Below, in pieces: positions 7,769 through 16,460 of a stretch of 64,000 bases of DNA (position 1 is the first letter of the stretch; each line of letters opens with the position of its first letter). Below the pieces are notes generated by a model. That model made no database searches. It was not told where the DNA came from and saw only the letters and a list, made by a program, of their open reading frames with translations. The position numbers were made by a program, and so were the translations under genes. The DNA is taken from the NCBI RefSeq assembly GCF_900167135.1, contig NZ_FUWZ01000001.1, positions 1,226,336 through 1,290,335 of the forward strand, read 5' to 3'. The stretch is from Chitinophaga eiseniae (GTDB taxonomy: Bacteria > Bacteroidota > Bacteroidia > Chitinophagales > Chitinophagaceae).

Positions 7769-9052
7769 TTAATGCAAAGTGCCGGTTGCTTTTCTGTATG
7801 CAGCTTCCTGTATCCTGTATTCTACCTTACTGTCTATAGTACTGCTGTATGCCTGTTGCCATATCATTTGTGCTTCCAGCACGTCTTTACCGGTAATGGT
7901 GCCTGCCTTCAGGCGGTCGTTGGCCAGTTTGAGGTTCTCGGCGGCCTGCTCGAGCGACAGGCGTGAGGTCCGGATTTTTTTCACGGACTGGTTCAGCGCG
8001 AGGTACGCCTGCTGCACTTCCAGGTTCAGCAGCTCTTTGGTGTTGTCCAGTTCCTGTTGCCGGGCAGCGATCTTCATAGACTGCTCTTTTACCTTACCGG
8101 CTTTTTTACCCCAGTCGAAGATGGGCACGTTGATACTGGCCAGGCCGTACCACGAAGCCATCAGGTCTTTTCCATTGCTGATATTCACTTTTTTGCCGGC
8201 GGTACCTATACCGGAGGCGCTCACGCCGAAGGTGGGCAGGAAGTCTGCTTTCAGCAGCTTACGTTGTAACTGCTCCACTTCCAGCACCTGGTTCAACAGC
8301 CGTATCTCCGGCCTGTTTTCCGCGGCGGCGGTCAGGTCCTGCGCTGCCAGCTCGGGGAAGTCGCCGCTAACGGAGTCGGCTACGTTGAAATCGGTCTGCC
8401 CGGCCATGCCTGTCACCTGTGCCAGCGCCAGTTTGGCCATCACCAGCCCGTCGTGTGCCTGGCGGAGTTGCAGCGAGGCTTCGTTCAGGTTTACTTCTAC
8501 CCGCAGCAGGTCATTCTTATAGATAAGTCCGGCGTCATAAGCATTTTTCAACTCCCGCTGTAAGCCCTGCAACATCTCCTCGTACTTCCGGGCGAGGATG
8601 ATTTTCTCCTTCACCTGCACCACCTGCCAGTAGGCTTTGTTGACATTAAACAACACTTCGGTGGTGGAAAGCGCCTTCTGCTCCTGCTGTATGGCGACGC
8701 CTTTAGCGGCGGCAGCTTTGCCCAGCTGTATTTTACCACCGGCGTAGATGGGCTGGGTGACAGACACGGCGGCGCTGCCCGCGTACTCGGGGATCATACC
8801 ATTGAGCGCGCCGCCTATCGGCTTGCCGAGGTAAACGCCCATCACGGAACCATCAATAGAAGGATAGGCGCTGGCGTTAGCTGACTGCACGGCCGCATTG
8901 GCAGCGTCTATCCGGTACTGTGCGGCTTTGATCTTTTTATTCTGGGTGACCGCCATCTGCTGGCAATCGGCGATGGTGAGCACGGGCGACTGCGCAGATG
9001 CCTTTTGTACGGCCATGGCTGCTGCCAGCGTGCATATGATTCTGAAATTCAT
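7769..9052 (-). CDS. TolC-family outer membrane factor
   Basis: This 427-residue protein has an N-terminal signal peptide (cleavage after about residue 20, ASAQS). Two OEP repeats made of long helices follow; the conserved end of the second repeat, RLKAGTITGKDVLEAQ, lies near residue 385. It should provide the outer-membrane exit duct of the adjacent drug-type RND pump. It sits 47 bp after the pump gene and 20 bp before the TetR gene. Confidence 0.9.
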   Translation of the reverse strand: MNFRIICTLAAAMAVQKASAQSPVLTIADCQQMAVTQNKKIKAAQYRIDAANAAVQSANASAYPSIDGSVMGVYLGKPIGGALNGMIPEYAGSAAVSVTQPIYAGGKIQLGKAAAAKGVAIQQEQKALSTTEVLFNVNKAYWQVVQVKEKIILARKYEEMLQGLQRELKNAYDAGLIYKNDLLRVEVNLNEASLQLRQAHDGLVMAKLALAQVTGMAGQTDFNVADSVSGDFPELAAQDLTAAAENRPEIRLLNQVLEVEQLQRKLLKADFLPTFGVSASGIGTAGKKVNISNGKDLMASWYGLASINVPIFDWGKKAGKVKEQSMKIAARQQELDNTKELLNLEVQQAYLALNQSVKKIRTSRLSLEQAAENLKLANDRLKAGTITGKDVLEAQMIWQQAYSSTIDSKVEYRIQEAAYRKATGTLH

Positions 9053-9099
9053 GAGTATCTTTTTTACATACAGGCGGCGCCAGGGCCGCCTGCGATAAA

Positions 9100-12000
9100 T
9101 TAATGGGCCGGTTTATACATGATTTCCGTGTCATGGTCCGGTGCTACCGACGGCTCGGGCGCGGGGCGTACAAACAGGTAGTACAGCACGGGCACAACAA
9201 ACAGCGTCAATATCATGGACACGATCAGGCCGGAGGCGAGCACACTGCCCAGCGGCGCCCACAGCGGCGACTTACCGATGATCATCGGCACTACGCCGAT
9301 GGCGGCAGCCGCCGACGTCAGGAAGATGGGACGCATACGACGTTTGGCAGCGGCGAGTGCGGCGGCTTTTATCGTATAGCCGTGGTCGCGGACCAGCTCA
9401 TCGGCATAGTCTACCAGGATGATACCGTTACGCACCACGATGCCGATCAGGCTGATGATACCCATGAACGCAGTCATACCCATCGGGTTGCCCGTGAGAT
9501 ACAGCCCGAGGAATGCTCCCAGTAAGCTTAAAGGGAATGTGGCCAGGATGATCAGGGTTTTACCGAAAGTTTTAAACTGGAACAGTAACGTGAGCAGGAT
9601 CAGGATCAGACTGGTGCCCAGTGCTTTGCCCATCCCCGGCGCGTTTTCACCGGAAGATTCCGCGTCGCCGCCATATTGTATGCGGATGCCCGCCGGCAGC
9701 TGCAGCTTTTCGATTTCCGGTTGCGCTTTCTTCAGTATCTCTGAGGCCATAATGCCTTTCTGTGCTTCGGACAATACGGTAAGCGTACGCAGGCCGTTAC
9801 GGTGCGCTATTACGCCGGTATGCCAGGAGGGCTCCAGCGTGGCGACTTCCTTCAGGGGCACCTTGGCGCCATAGAGACTATTGAGATGCAGGTTGCTCAG
9901 ATCGTTGAAATCCTTGCGGCTGCCGGCTTCCATACGCAGGAAGATGTCTACCGGCTTGTCGCCCTCCCACAGCTGGGATACGGCAAATCCCTTGAGTCCG
10001 GCGCCTATCGTTTGGGTGATCAGCTGGTTAGGCACGCCCAATCTGGCCGCCGCATCTTCCTTGATGTTCAGGCTCACGCCCAGGTAGTCATCCTCATAAT
10101 CTGACCGTACCCAGTTGGTGCCGGCGGTGTGCCGGAGGATCTCTTTCACCTGCTCTGCCACCTTTTTCTGGTCGCTCAGGTTATCACCGATAATGCGGAC
10201 TGCCAGCGGAGAACCTTCCTGCATGCTCAACTGCCGCAGGCGTACGTTACCGTTAGGGATGAAGTTCTCGAACTTCGGGAGGTATTCTTTCACCAGTTCA
10301 CTGGTGGCATCGCTGCTGGTGGTGGTGATGAACACCTGTGCGAAATTCCGCCGTGGCATCTCCGGAGCGTAGGTGACGTTAAAGCGGGGTGAACTGGAAC
10401 CCACGAAGCTGGCGATGCCAATCACCCGCTTGTCTTTCTGCAGTTCTTGCTCTACCAGTTTCACCACCCGCTCAGTTTCTTCCAGGGATGTGCCGTTGGC
10501 CATCCATATTTCTGCGTTGAATTGTTTGCTTTCACTCAGCGGGAAAAATTCCTGTTTTACTCTCCCTGCCAGTACTACGGCCAGGACGACAGCGGCCACG
10601 GCGATGCCCACAGTTGTTTTAGGGTAACTAAAAGCTGCTTCCGCGGCGATGTTGAAGCCATGTTGCAGCCTGTCCAGCAGGCTTTTGCTTTTCCTGGCGG
10701 TACTGACCTTATGTTTTAGTCCTTTTTTGATGAACACGTAACAGGTATACGGCGTGAGCAGCAAAGCCACGGCCATAGAGGTGATCAGCGCTACGGCAAC
10801 CGTTACCGGCAGCGCGGCGATGAAGTCCCTGGAGATACCATGCATAAAGAGCGCTAACGGCGCAAAGGCAAAGATGATGGCCAGCGTGGCGGTAAAAATG
10901 GGGAGCGACAGCTGTTTGGCGGCCTGCCAGGCGGCTGTCCAGGGCGTGATGCCTTCATCGAGTTTTTCGATATAGTTGTCTACCACTACAATGGCATTGT
11001 CCACCACCATGCCCAGTACAATGATGAGGGCGGCCAGCGTTACCTGGTGCAGCTCTATGCCCATGATATTAATCAACCCGAAGGTGATCAGGATAGAGAT
11101 GGGGGCGGCGAGAGAAGATACGGCGGCAACCCGGAAGGGCAGCAGCAGCATCACCACAACGATCACGGAGGCGATGGCCAGCCCGAATTCTTTCATAAAG
11201 TGCCGGATGCTTTCATCTACCACTTCCGGCTGGTTCACGATGGTCCTGATGTTTACATCGGGCGGCAGTTCCTGTCCGAGCGCTTTCAGCCGGTCTTCCA
11301 CCAGGTGGCCGAACTGCACGATGTTATTGCCCGGCTGCATTTCGATGGCGAGCATCATCACTTTGTCTTCACCGATACGGATAAACGAAGACAACTCTTC
11401 ATATCGCCGCTCTATGCGGGCTACGTCGCGCAGGCGTACTATCGTGCCCTGTGGCGTGGTATAAATGATCTGGTTGCCCAGGTCGTCCGCTGTTTTGTAC
11501 CGGCTGTTGGTAAATACAGGGAAAGTATTGGAGGCAATGGTCATCTCGCCGGAGTAGCCGGTGATGTTTTGCATCTGCAGCGTCCGGATAATAGTAGACA
11601 GGTCAAAACCATACTGTTGCATTTTCTGATCGTCGATTGTTACATAGAGCTGTTGCTTTTGGCCACCGGACCGGTTAATTTTAGACACTTCCGGAATGGT
11701 TTTGAGCCCGTCTTCTATTTTATCCAGGTATTTTTCTATTTCTGCGTAGCTGCGTTGGGGTGAGGACACGGTGATGATCTGTGCCGTCACGTCGCCGAAG
11801 TTGCTGTTCACCACGGGGCCTATGACGCCCTGGGGCAGTATCTGCGGGGTGGCGCTGTTAAGGCCGTGTTGCAGGGTGCTCCAGAACTTCTTGCGGTCTT
11901 TGATGCTGGTATGCAGTTCTACGGTGATGAAAACCTGCCCGTCTTTCGTTTGTGACTTGGTTTTCTCTTTGTTTACTTCTTCAAAGGAAAACAGGTATTG

Positions 12001-12237
12001 TTCAATTTTATTGGTCACCTGTTTTTCCATTTGCACTTCATCGGCGCCGGGATAGAAAGCATATACCATGGCTGTCGGCATATCTATCTTTGGGTTTTCC
12101 GCCCTGGGCATGTTCAGGAGGGAATAAAGCCCCAGCAGCAGTAACAGCACCACGACAACGATGGTCACCTGTTTGAACTGCATGGCCGCTTCTATGAAAC
12201 TTATTTTTGCTTTTTTCATGCTTCCGTTGTTGGTCAT
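9100..12237 (-). CDS. RND family multidrug-type efflux pump (inner membrane)
   Basis: This is a 1045-residue RND transporter with TM1 at about residues 25-42, two large periplasmic loops, TM2-6 and TM7-12. The TM4 motif reads GMVVDNAIVVVDN: Asp413 matches AcrB Asp407, while the AcrB Asp408 position is Asn414. The TM10 position that is Lys940 in AcrB appears as Arg in IGIVVRNGIILVDY. It belongs to the hydrophobe/drug branch rather than the metal branch, because the CzcA-type Asp-six-Asp-seven-Glu pattern is absent. ATGs at 12237 and 12219 are both possible starts. It lies 15 bp after the adaptor gene. The substrate is unknown. Confidence 0.92.
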   Translation of the reverse strand: MTNNGSMKKAKISFIEAAMQFKQVTIVVVVLLLLLGLYSLLNMPRAENPKIDMPTAMVYAFYPGADEVQMEKQVTNKIEQYLFSFEEVNKEKTKSQTKDGQVFITVELHTSIKDRKKFWSTLQHGLNSATPQILPQGVIGPVVNSNFGDVTAQIITVSSPQRSYAEIEKYLDKIEDGLKTIPEVSKINRSGGQKQQLYVTIDDQKMQQYGFDLSTIIRTLQMQNITGYSGEMTIASNTFPVFTNSRYKTADDLGNQIIYTTPQGTIVRLRDVARIERRYEELSSFIRIGEDKVMMLAIEMQPGNNIVQFGHLVEDRLKALGQELPPDVNIRTIVNQPEVVDESIRHFMKEFGLAIASVIVVVMLLLPFRVAAVSSLAAPISILITFGLINIMGIELHQVTLAALIIVLGMVVDNAIVVVDNYIEKLDEGITPWTAAWQAAKQLSLPIFTATLAIIFAFAPLALFMHGISRDFIAALPVTVAVALITSMAVALLLTPYTCYVFIKKGLKHKVSTARKSKSLLDRLQHGFNIAAEAAFSYPKTTVGIAVAAVVLAVVLAGRVKQEFFPLSESKQFNAEIWMANGTSLEETERVVKLVEQELQKDKRVIGIASFVGSSSPRFNVTYAPEMPRRNFAQVFITTTSSDATSELVKEYLPKFENFIPNGNVRLRQLSMQEGSPLAVRIIGDNLSDQKKVAEQVKEILRHTAGTNWVRSDYEDDYLGVSLNIKEDAAARLGVPNQLITQTIGAGLKGFAVSQLWEGDKPVDIFLRMEAGSRKDFNDLSNLHLNSLYGAKVPLKEVATLEPSWHTGVIAHRNGLRTLTVLSEAQKGIMASEILKKAQPEIEKLQLPAGIRIQYGGDAESSGENAPGMGKALGTSLILILLTLLFQFKTFGKTLIILATFPLSLLGAFLGLYLTGNPMGMTAFMGIISLIGIVVRNGIILVDYADELVRDHGYTIKAAALAAAKRRMRPIFLTSAAAAIGVVPMIIGKSPLWAPLGSVLASGLIVSMILTLFVVPVLYYLFVRPAPEPSVAPDHDTEIMYKPAH

Positions 12238-12252
12238 ACTGAATAATGGCGG

Positions 12253-13281
12253 TTACAGGCTTACGGTAGTACCGTCTTTGATGTTGGTCAGCCCGGAGGT
12301 GATCACTTGTTCACCGCCTTGCAGGCCGGTGGTGATCACGACTTCATTTTTGCCGGTGAGGGCGCCTACGGTGACCCTTTTACGGACGGCCTGCCGCTGT
12401 CCGTTGGTGATGAAGACATAGGTCAGGTCGTCTGCATCCCGCACTATGGCGGTGGCGGGCACTGTCAGGCTGTTGGCGATCCTGCCGGTGTTCAGGCGGA
12501 TATCGGCCAGCATACCGGGCAGCAGTCTGCCGTTGCTATTGGATAATTTTATTTTGATGCTGTACGTGCGGGAGGTGGCGTCTGCCTGTGGGTTGATGAT
12601 GGTGATCCTGCCTTCCACGCTGTCCTGTAACGTAGGGATATATACTTTAGCGCTGCCGCCGCGGGCGATGGCGCCTATTTCGCTTTCAGGCACGGCAGCG
12701 CGGGCGTATACCATGTCTGTTTTTACGATGGTGAATGCCGGTACCCCGGGCGCGGCAGCGCTGCCTCTTTCTATTTTACGGGCGCTGATAATACCGGTGA
12801 TGGGTGCATATAGCTTGCTGTCGGCGATGTGTTTGGCGCTGATGGCCTTGTTGGCTTTGGCCTGCGCCAGTTTGGTCTGGATATCGATATAATCCTTGGC
12901 AGGAAGGCTTCCCTTCTGATAGAGGTCGTGTAGCCGTCCGTACAGGTCTTCCGCCTGGTTGAGCCCTGCATTGGCAATGGCCAGCGCATTGCTGTATTCC
13001 GTGGCGTCGAGGGTGGCCAGCAGTTGCCCCTGTTGTACATTTTGTCCCTCCTCCACGAGGATGCCGTTGACTACGCCCGCTACGGCAAAGCCAATATCGG
13101 CGGTATTGTCAGGTTCTATGGTACCGGAGTAGGTGAAGCTTTGCGGCATATCATTGTAGCTGACTTTGGTGGCGGTCACTTTTACCGGTGCCTGTTGCTC
13201 CTGCTGAACTTCCTTGCTGCCGCAGGCGGCCAGCAGGGTGGTGAGGACCAAAAAAGAAACGGGTTTGTACGTCATCGGCAT
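12253..13281 (-). CDS. RND efflux adaptor (membrane fusion protein), lipoprotein
   Basis: This 342-residue periplasmic adaptor has a lipobox LLAAC with Cys20 as the predicted lipidated residue. The lipoyl domain starts near residue 60 (VNGILVEEGQNVQQGQLLATLD). A short helical hairpin is followed by the second lipoyl half (KLYAPITGIISARKI), then the beta-barrel and membrane-proximal domains. It is the first gene of the drug-type efflux operon. A promoter with a perfect TAnnTTTG box lies 45 bp upstream of the start, preceded by a probable AraC-type site. The start could be either Met1 or Met3. Confidence 0.92.
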   Translation of the reverse strand: MPMTYKPVSFLVLTTLLAACGSKEVQQEQQAPVKVTATKVSYNDMPQSFTYSGTIEPDNTADIGFAVAGVVNGILVEEGQNVQQGQLLATLDATEYSNALAIANAGLNQAEDLYGRLHDLYQKGSLPAKDYIDIQTKLAQAKANKAISAKHIADSKLYAPITGIISARKIERGSAAAPGVPAFTIVKTDMVYARAAVPESEIGAIARGGSAKVYIPTLQDSVEGRITIINPQADATSRTYSIKIKLSNSNGRLLPGMLADIRLNTGRIANSLTVPATAIVRDADDLTYVFITNGQRQAVRKRVTVGALTGKNEVVITTGLQGGEQVITSGLTNIKDGTTVSL

Positions 13282-13326
13282 AATCTTATTTTATAGTATG
13301 ATTGAATACAGATTGTTTTCGCGCAA

Positions 13327-13357
13327 CAAAATTACCAGTCATACCATGGCCGGAAAA
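13327..13357 (-). promoter_or_regulatory. Promoter of the drug-type efflux operon
   Basis: On the minus strand a perfect Bacteroidota -7 box, TAATTTTG (13334 to 13327), is preceded by TTTT 19 bp upstream (13357-13354). The adaptor start codon follows 45 bp downstream. The 33-bp AraC-type site at 13363-13395 abuts the -33 region, the position expected for an activator that touches RNA polymerase. Confidence 0.6.
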
Positions 13358-13362
13358 GGTTG

Positions 13363-13395
13363 ATAAATCGGGAAATCTGGTCTGAAAGTCGGTTG
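13363..13395. promoter_or_regulatory. Candidate AraC-family binding site, efflux operon copy
   Basis: This 33-bp segment matches 14496-14528 at 25 of 33 positions in the same orientation. Each copy has two TCGG half-sites exactly 21 bp apart (13368 and 13389 here) with a conserved TGGTC-x-GA between them. Direct half-sites two helical turns apart are typical of AraC-family operators. The neighbouring gene upstream encodes an AraC-family protein. Confidence 0.6.
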
Positions 13396-13515
13396 TTTTT
13401 GAGAAGATAACTGAAATGTATATACGAAAATAAGGCCGGAGCAGGAGTGCATCGGCCTGTAATTAAAACCTACAACTGTTACACTGTTAGTAACAAGAAA
13501 TTTTCGGGGGAAACG

Positions 13516-14424
13516 TTATTGGCTCAGCGCCCGGAATGCTTTGGGCGAGTAGCCGGTATGGCGTTTGAAATATTTGCCAAAAAAAGACTGGTCGCTAAAA
13601 TGCAGGATCTCCGTGATCTCGGCGATGCTGAGTTTGGGATTGTCGAGCAACAGTTTTGCTTCCAGCACCACGTAGTCGTCAATGATCTCACCGGCACTTT
13701 TGCCGGTATATTCTTTCACGGTTTCCGTCAGGTATTTGGCGGTGACGAACAGCTGTTCCGCATACTGCTGCAAATTGCGCTGGTTTCTGAAATGCGCCTG
13801 TACCAGGTTGGTAAAGCGGATCACGAGGCTTTCCTTCCGGGAAACAGCAGGGTTCTTCAGCTCCGTATGGATAGTACTGAGAGCGGCCAGTTCATAGAGA
13901 AACAACAGGAAAGTATGCTGTAGTTTCTCTTTGGCGAAAGGCAGCCTGTCTTTCAGTTCTTCCATACGTGCGGCCAGCTGCCGGAAATGGGAAAGCATCA
14001 GTTGCGCCTCTGCGGGCGACAGCTTCCAGTGTGGGGAATATTTCGAAGTGAAATAGTCGTACAGCTCTATTTTGGTGGCGGAGATACCTATCTCCACCAG
14101 GAAATCAAAGGTGAAATTAAGACCGGAGGCGATGCAGGTGCTGTCTACCGCGACCGACTTTTTCATAGTATGTGGGGGAATCAGCAGCAGATTGTTGGGT
14201 TCCAGCTCGTACACATCCCTGTCTAGTGTACCCAGCATTTTTCCCTGTTGTATGAGAAGTATGCTGGTAAAGTCTGACCGGAAATTGGATTTTACATGGT
14301 CATAATCCACCATGTTGATATCCGTGGATACAAAGAGGCCGATGCCCAGCAGGTCTTCCAACCCGGCGCTGCGAATAAATTCCGCCTGTTTCATGATCTC
14401 TCCCTGTGTTTTCCGTTGTGTCAT
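13516..14424 (-). CDS. AraC family transcriptional regulator
   Basis: This 302-residue protein has an N-terminal cupin-like sensing domain (about 40-150) and two C-terminal helix-turn-helix motifs (about 200-300). The second motif includes the signature IAEITEILHFSDQSFFGKYFKRHTGYSPKAFR, broken by a few substitutions. It lies directly upstream of the drug-type efflux operon in the same orientation, 234 bp away. A 33-bp repeat shared by its own promoter and the efflux promoter suggests it regulates both. The inducer is unknown. Confidence 0.9.
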   Translation of the reverse strand: MTQRKTQGEIMKQAEFIRSAGLEDLLGIGLFVSTDINMVDYDHVKSNFRSDFTSILLIQQGKMLGTLDRDVYELEPNNLLLIPPHTMKKSVAVDSTCIASGLNFTFDFLVEIGISATKIELYDYFTSKYSPHWKLSPAEAQLMLSHFRQLAARMEELKDRLPFAKEKLQHTFLLFLYELAALSTIHTELKNPAVSRKESLVIRFTNLVQAHFRNQRNLQQYAEQLFVTAKYLTETVKEYTGKSAGEIIDDYVVLEAKLLLDNPKLSIAEITEILHFSDQSFFGKYFKRHTGYSPKAFRALSQ

Positions 14425-14459
14425 ATGTTTGTTCGCAGTGCTGTAATTTTCGGACAGTG

Positions 14460-14467
14460 CAAAGTTC
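14460..14467 (-). promoter_or_regulatory. Candidate -7 box of the AraC gene
   Basis: GAACTTTG on the minus strand matches TAnnTTTG at all but the first position. It begins 28 bp from the AraC-type site, exactly the distance seen at the efflux promoter. The start codon lies 35 bp downstream. Confidence 0.45.
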
Positions 14468-14495
14468 AGCCGATCTGAGCTGTTATCAAAGGTTC

Positions 14496-14528
14496 ATTAG
14501 TCGGTAAAGTTGGTCAGATTGTCGGTTG
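14496..14528. promoter_or_regulatory. Candidate AraC-family binding site, autoregulatory copy
   Basis: This is the second copy of the 33-bp site, with TCGG half-sites at 14501 and 14522 (21 bp apart) and the central TGGTCAGA. It lies upstream of the AraC gene itself, at the same spacing to the candidate -7 box as the copy upstream of the efflux operon. Confidence 0.6.
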
Positions 14529-14537
14529 ACCTGCAGC

Positions 14538-14585
14538 AAAAAATACCCCCGCAATCTACTATAAAAATAGGATCACGGGAGTATT
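14538..14585 (-). terminator. Terminator after the Ntn amidase gene
   Basis: On the minus strand the arms AATACTCCCG and CGGGGGTATT pair fully with one U-G wobble, separated by a 24-nt loop, and are followed by six T residues. It begins about 20 bp past the stop at 14604. Confidence 0.65.
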
Positions 14586-14603
14586 GTGTGATAAAAAACC
14601 GGG

Positions 14604-15683
14604 TCAGTTCTGGACTACTTCCATGGGATCGTCCATCGGGAAGAAGAGCACTTTGTCGGTGTCTGCATACTTTCCGAGGTCAATCATATGCAGGGTCCTG
14701 TTGTTGACGGTATGGAAATAGAGCCGTTTATTTCTCAGGTCACTGGCGCAGGTCCACAGTGTATACATGTTGTTGCCGGGATGTGCCGGATCTTTCATCA
14801 CACCTTTGGGGATATCAAAGGCGTTGAGGATCTGGAATGCCTGGGTAACGGCTTCGTAGGCGGTGGGACAGGGATCCATGCTTTGGGTATACGCAACGGC
14901 GCGCACAAAGCGGGAAGAAGGGGTGAAATCGCCGGGAATGCCTGCCAGACCGTTGCCATGTCCGAATGAGGGGAGCGTGTCGTCCATTTTCACACAGGCG
15001 TCGTTAGGCCGGGAATTCAGGTACTGCTGCAGATTGGCGAGGTGCCAGTCAAACGTAGGGGAGTTGGTCAACACGCCCAGCGGGTTGTAATAAGAGTGCA
15101 GCTTTCCGTTGACACATTCTATCACCAGCGACTTGCCCTCCGCATCGTGCACGTTGTAGTGCAGCGGGAAAGGGATGCCGCCGTTGATGTACAGGGGAAT
15201 GCCCTTGTTGATCAGGATGCCGCTGTCGACTGCCCGCTTCACCTGGTCTACCGTGGCGAAGTTGGACAACAGCCATGCAGATACGTCTGTAGAGCTGAGG
15301 GATTTAGCGATTTTGCGGGTCGGTACATTCATATAGCCAGCGTATCCGGGTAAATAGAACAGACCCACCGAAAGGCCTTTTTCATTCATGCCATCGGCGA
15401 TAGCGTCTTTGCCCATAGAGTTGATGCCAACAATAGCGTACCTGGATTTCCAGTACAGGCCTTTATTAGCGCCTCCGGGGCTTACAGCATTAAAAGGATA
15501 ATTTCTCGGAAATACTACGACCTGGGCCTGGAGATCGTTGTAAAATTCCATGGTACGGGCGCAGATAATGGCGCCGTCCCTGGCTCTCAGCTGAATACCT
15601 GTACAGGCCGGAACGGTGATAGGGGAGGCCAGCAGCGAAATACCAAGGGAATAACAAAGGGTTTTAAATAATCCGGTTTTCAT
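14604..15683 (-). CDS. Exported choloylglycine hydrolase-family (Ntn) amidase
   Basis: This 359-residue protein has an N-terminal signal peptide of about 26 residues ending just before Cys27, which is the expected N-terminal nucleophile after processing (PA|CTGIQL). Arg43 sits 16 residues on, as Arg18 does from Cys2 in bile salt hydrolases; the following Asp of that motif is Glu46 here. The conserved TNSP (Asn207) and SSRFVR (about 257-261) segments are present. The family cleaves linear amide bonds in substrates such as conjugated bile acids, penicillin V or acyl-homoserine lactones. Which one applies is unknown, though periplasmic location and a free-living-type genome make bile salts unlikely. 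It is transcribed alone, with its own terminator. Confidence 0.9.
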   Translation of the reverse strand: MKTGLFKTLCYSLGISLLASPITVPACTGIQLRARDGAIICARTMEFYNDLQAQVVVFPRNYPFNAVSPGGANKGLYWKSRYAIVGINSMGKDAIADGMNEKGLSVGLFYLPGYAGYMNVPTRKIAKSLSSTDVSAWLLSNFATVDQVKRAVDSGILINKGIPLYINGGIPFPLHYNVHDAEGKSLVIECVNGKLHSYYNPLGVLTNSPTFDWHLANLQQYLNSRPNDACVKMDDTLPSFGHGNGLAGIPGDFTPSSRFVRAVAYTQSMDPCPTAYEAVTQAFQILNAFDIPKGVMKDPAHPGNNMYTLWTCASDLRNKRLYFHTVNNRTLHMIDLGKYADTDKVLFFPMDDPMEVVQN

Positions 15684-15708
15684 TGCAGTGTAATTGGGGT
15701 GAATAAAT

Positions 15709-15735
15709 CAAAGGTATTGGTCCGGTTCACACCGG
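15709..15735 (-). promoter_or_regulatory. Candidate promoter and palindrome of the Ntn amidase gene
   Basis: On the minus strand TACCTTTG (15716 to 15709) is a perfect TAnnTTTG box, 25 bp from the start codon. Just upstream lies a perfect palindrome, CCGGT-4-ACCGG (15722-15735), in the promoter spacer. No convincing -33 element was found. Confidence 0.4.
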
Positions 15736-15781
15736 CATAGGCTACAACAAGTGCGGATTCCTGATTGTTTGAAATAAATTG

Positions 15782-16279
15782 TTATCCCCTGAAATGACTT
15801 AAGGTATAATAGAGGTCATGCGCCTCCGGAGCGCGCTGTTTATACCATACCGTTACCGCCGCAGCCACCAGGACAAGGGTACACGGGAATGCGGAACCTG
15901 CGCCAAGGGGTGTAATGGCCAGCAAAAAGATAATGGCCGCTAAGAGCCCCACCTGCAGATATGGTTTTTTATAGCCAATGAAGATACCTGTAGCTGTCTG
16001 GCAAATAGAGATAGCCAGTACAATGGCCGTGATATTGTGACTGAAGGCCCCGTAAATGAACTGTTCATAAGGGGCGTAAGGCGTCATGGCGCCATAGGCC
16101 AGGAAAAGTTCCGGGTGTACAATGGCCATTACACCGTTAAAGATACCCGCTCCGGTGAAGAGCAGGGATAACGCCGCCTGTGCCACCACCGGCCGGAAAA
16201 TGGCAAGCATCAGGATCAGCAGGCCGACGCCGTTGGCGATCAAATACGTAGCCGAGAAAATATTGGCATGCATAGTCAT
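15782..16279 (-). CDS. Small polytopic membrane protein of unknown function
   Basis: This 165-residue protein has about five hydrophobic segments (roughly residues 8-27, 32-50, 75-95, 103-120 and 122-142) and short loops. I do not recognise the family. The start may be Met1 or Met3. It is divergent from the universal stress protein gene, 181 bp away, so their promoters share this interval. It has no clear operon partner. Confidence 0.7.
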   Translation of the reverse strand: MTMHANIFSATYLIANGVGLLILMLAIFRPVVAQAALSLLFTGAGIFNGVMAIVHPELFLAYGAMTPYAPYEQFIYGAFSHNITAIVLAISICQTATGIFIGYKKPYLQVGLLAAIIFLLAITPLGAGSAFPCTLVLVAAAVTVWYKQRAPEAHDLYYTLSHFRG

Positions 16280-16460
16280 TCGTGTTTTATAGCGTGTTAG
16301 AATACCTGTAATATAAAATTAGCAGCAAAAGCCCCCTTAAGGAATGATGCCGGTCATAGGCCGGTTTGATAGTGGTCAGTGACGGAAATCACCCCTGAAG
16401 CTAATATTGGTCATTATCTGCCGGGATACTTCTGGCGACCTTTAGGTAAAATTCTATACT

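Noticed and set aside
13477..13495. TGTTAC/GTAACA hairpin downstream of the AraC gene
   Set aside because: The stem is only 6 bp with a weak T-tract; not convincing as a terminator.
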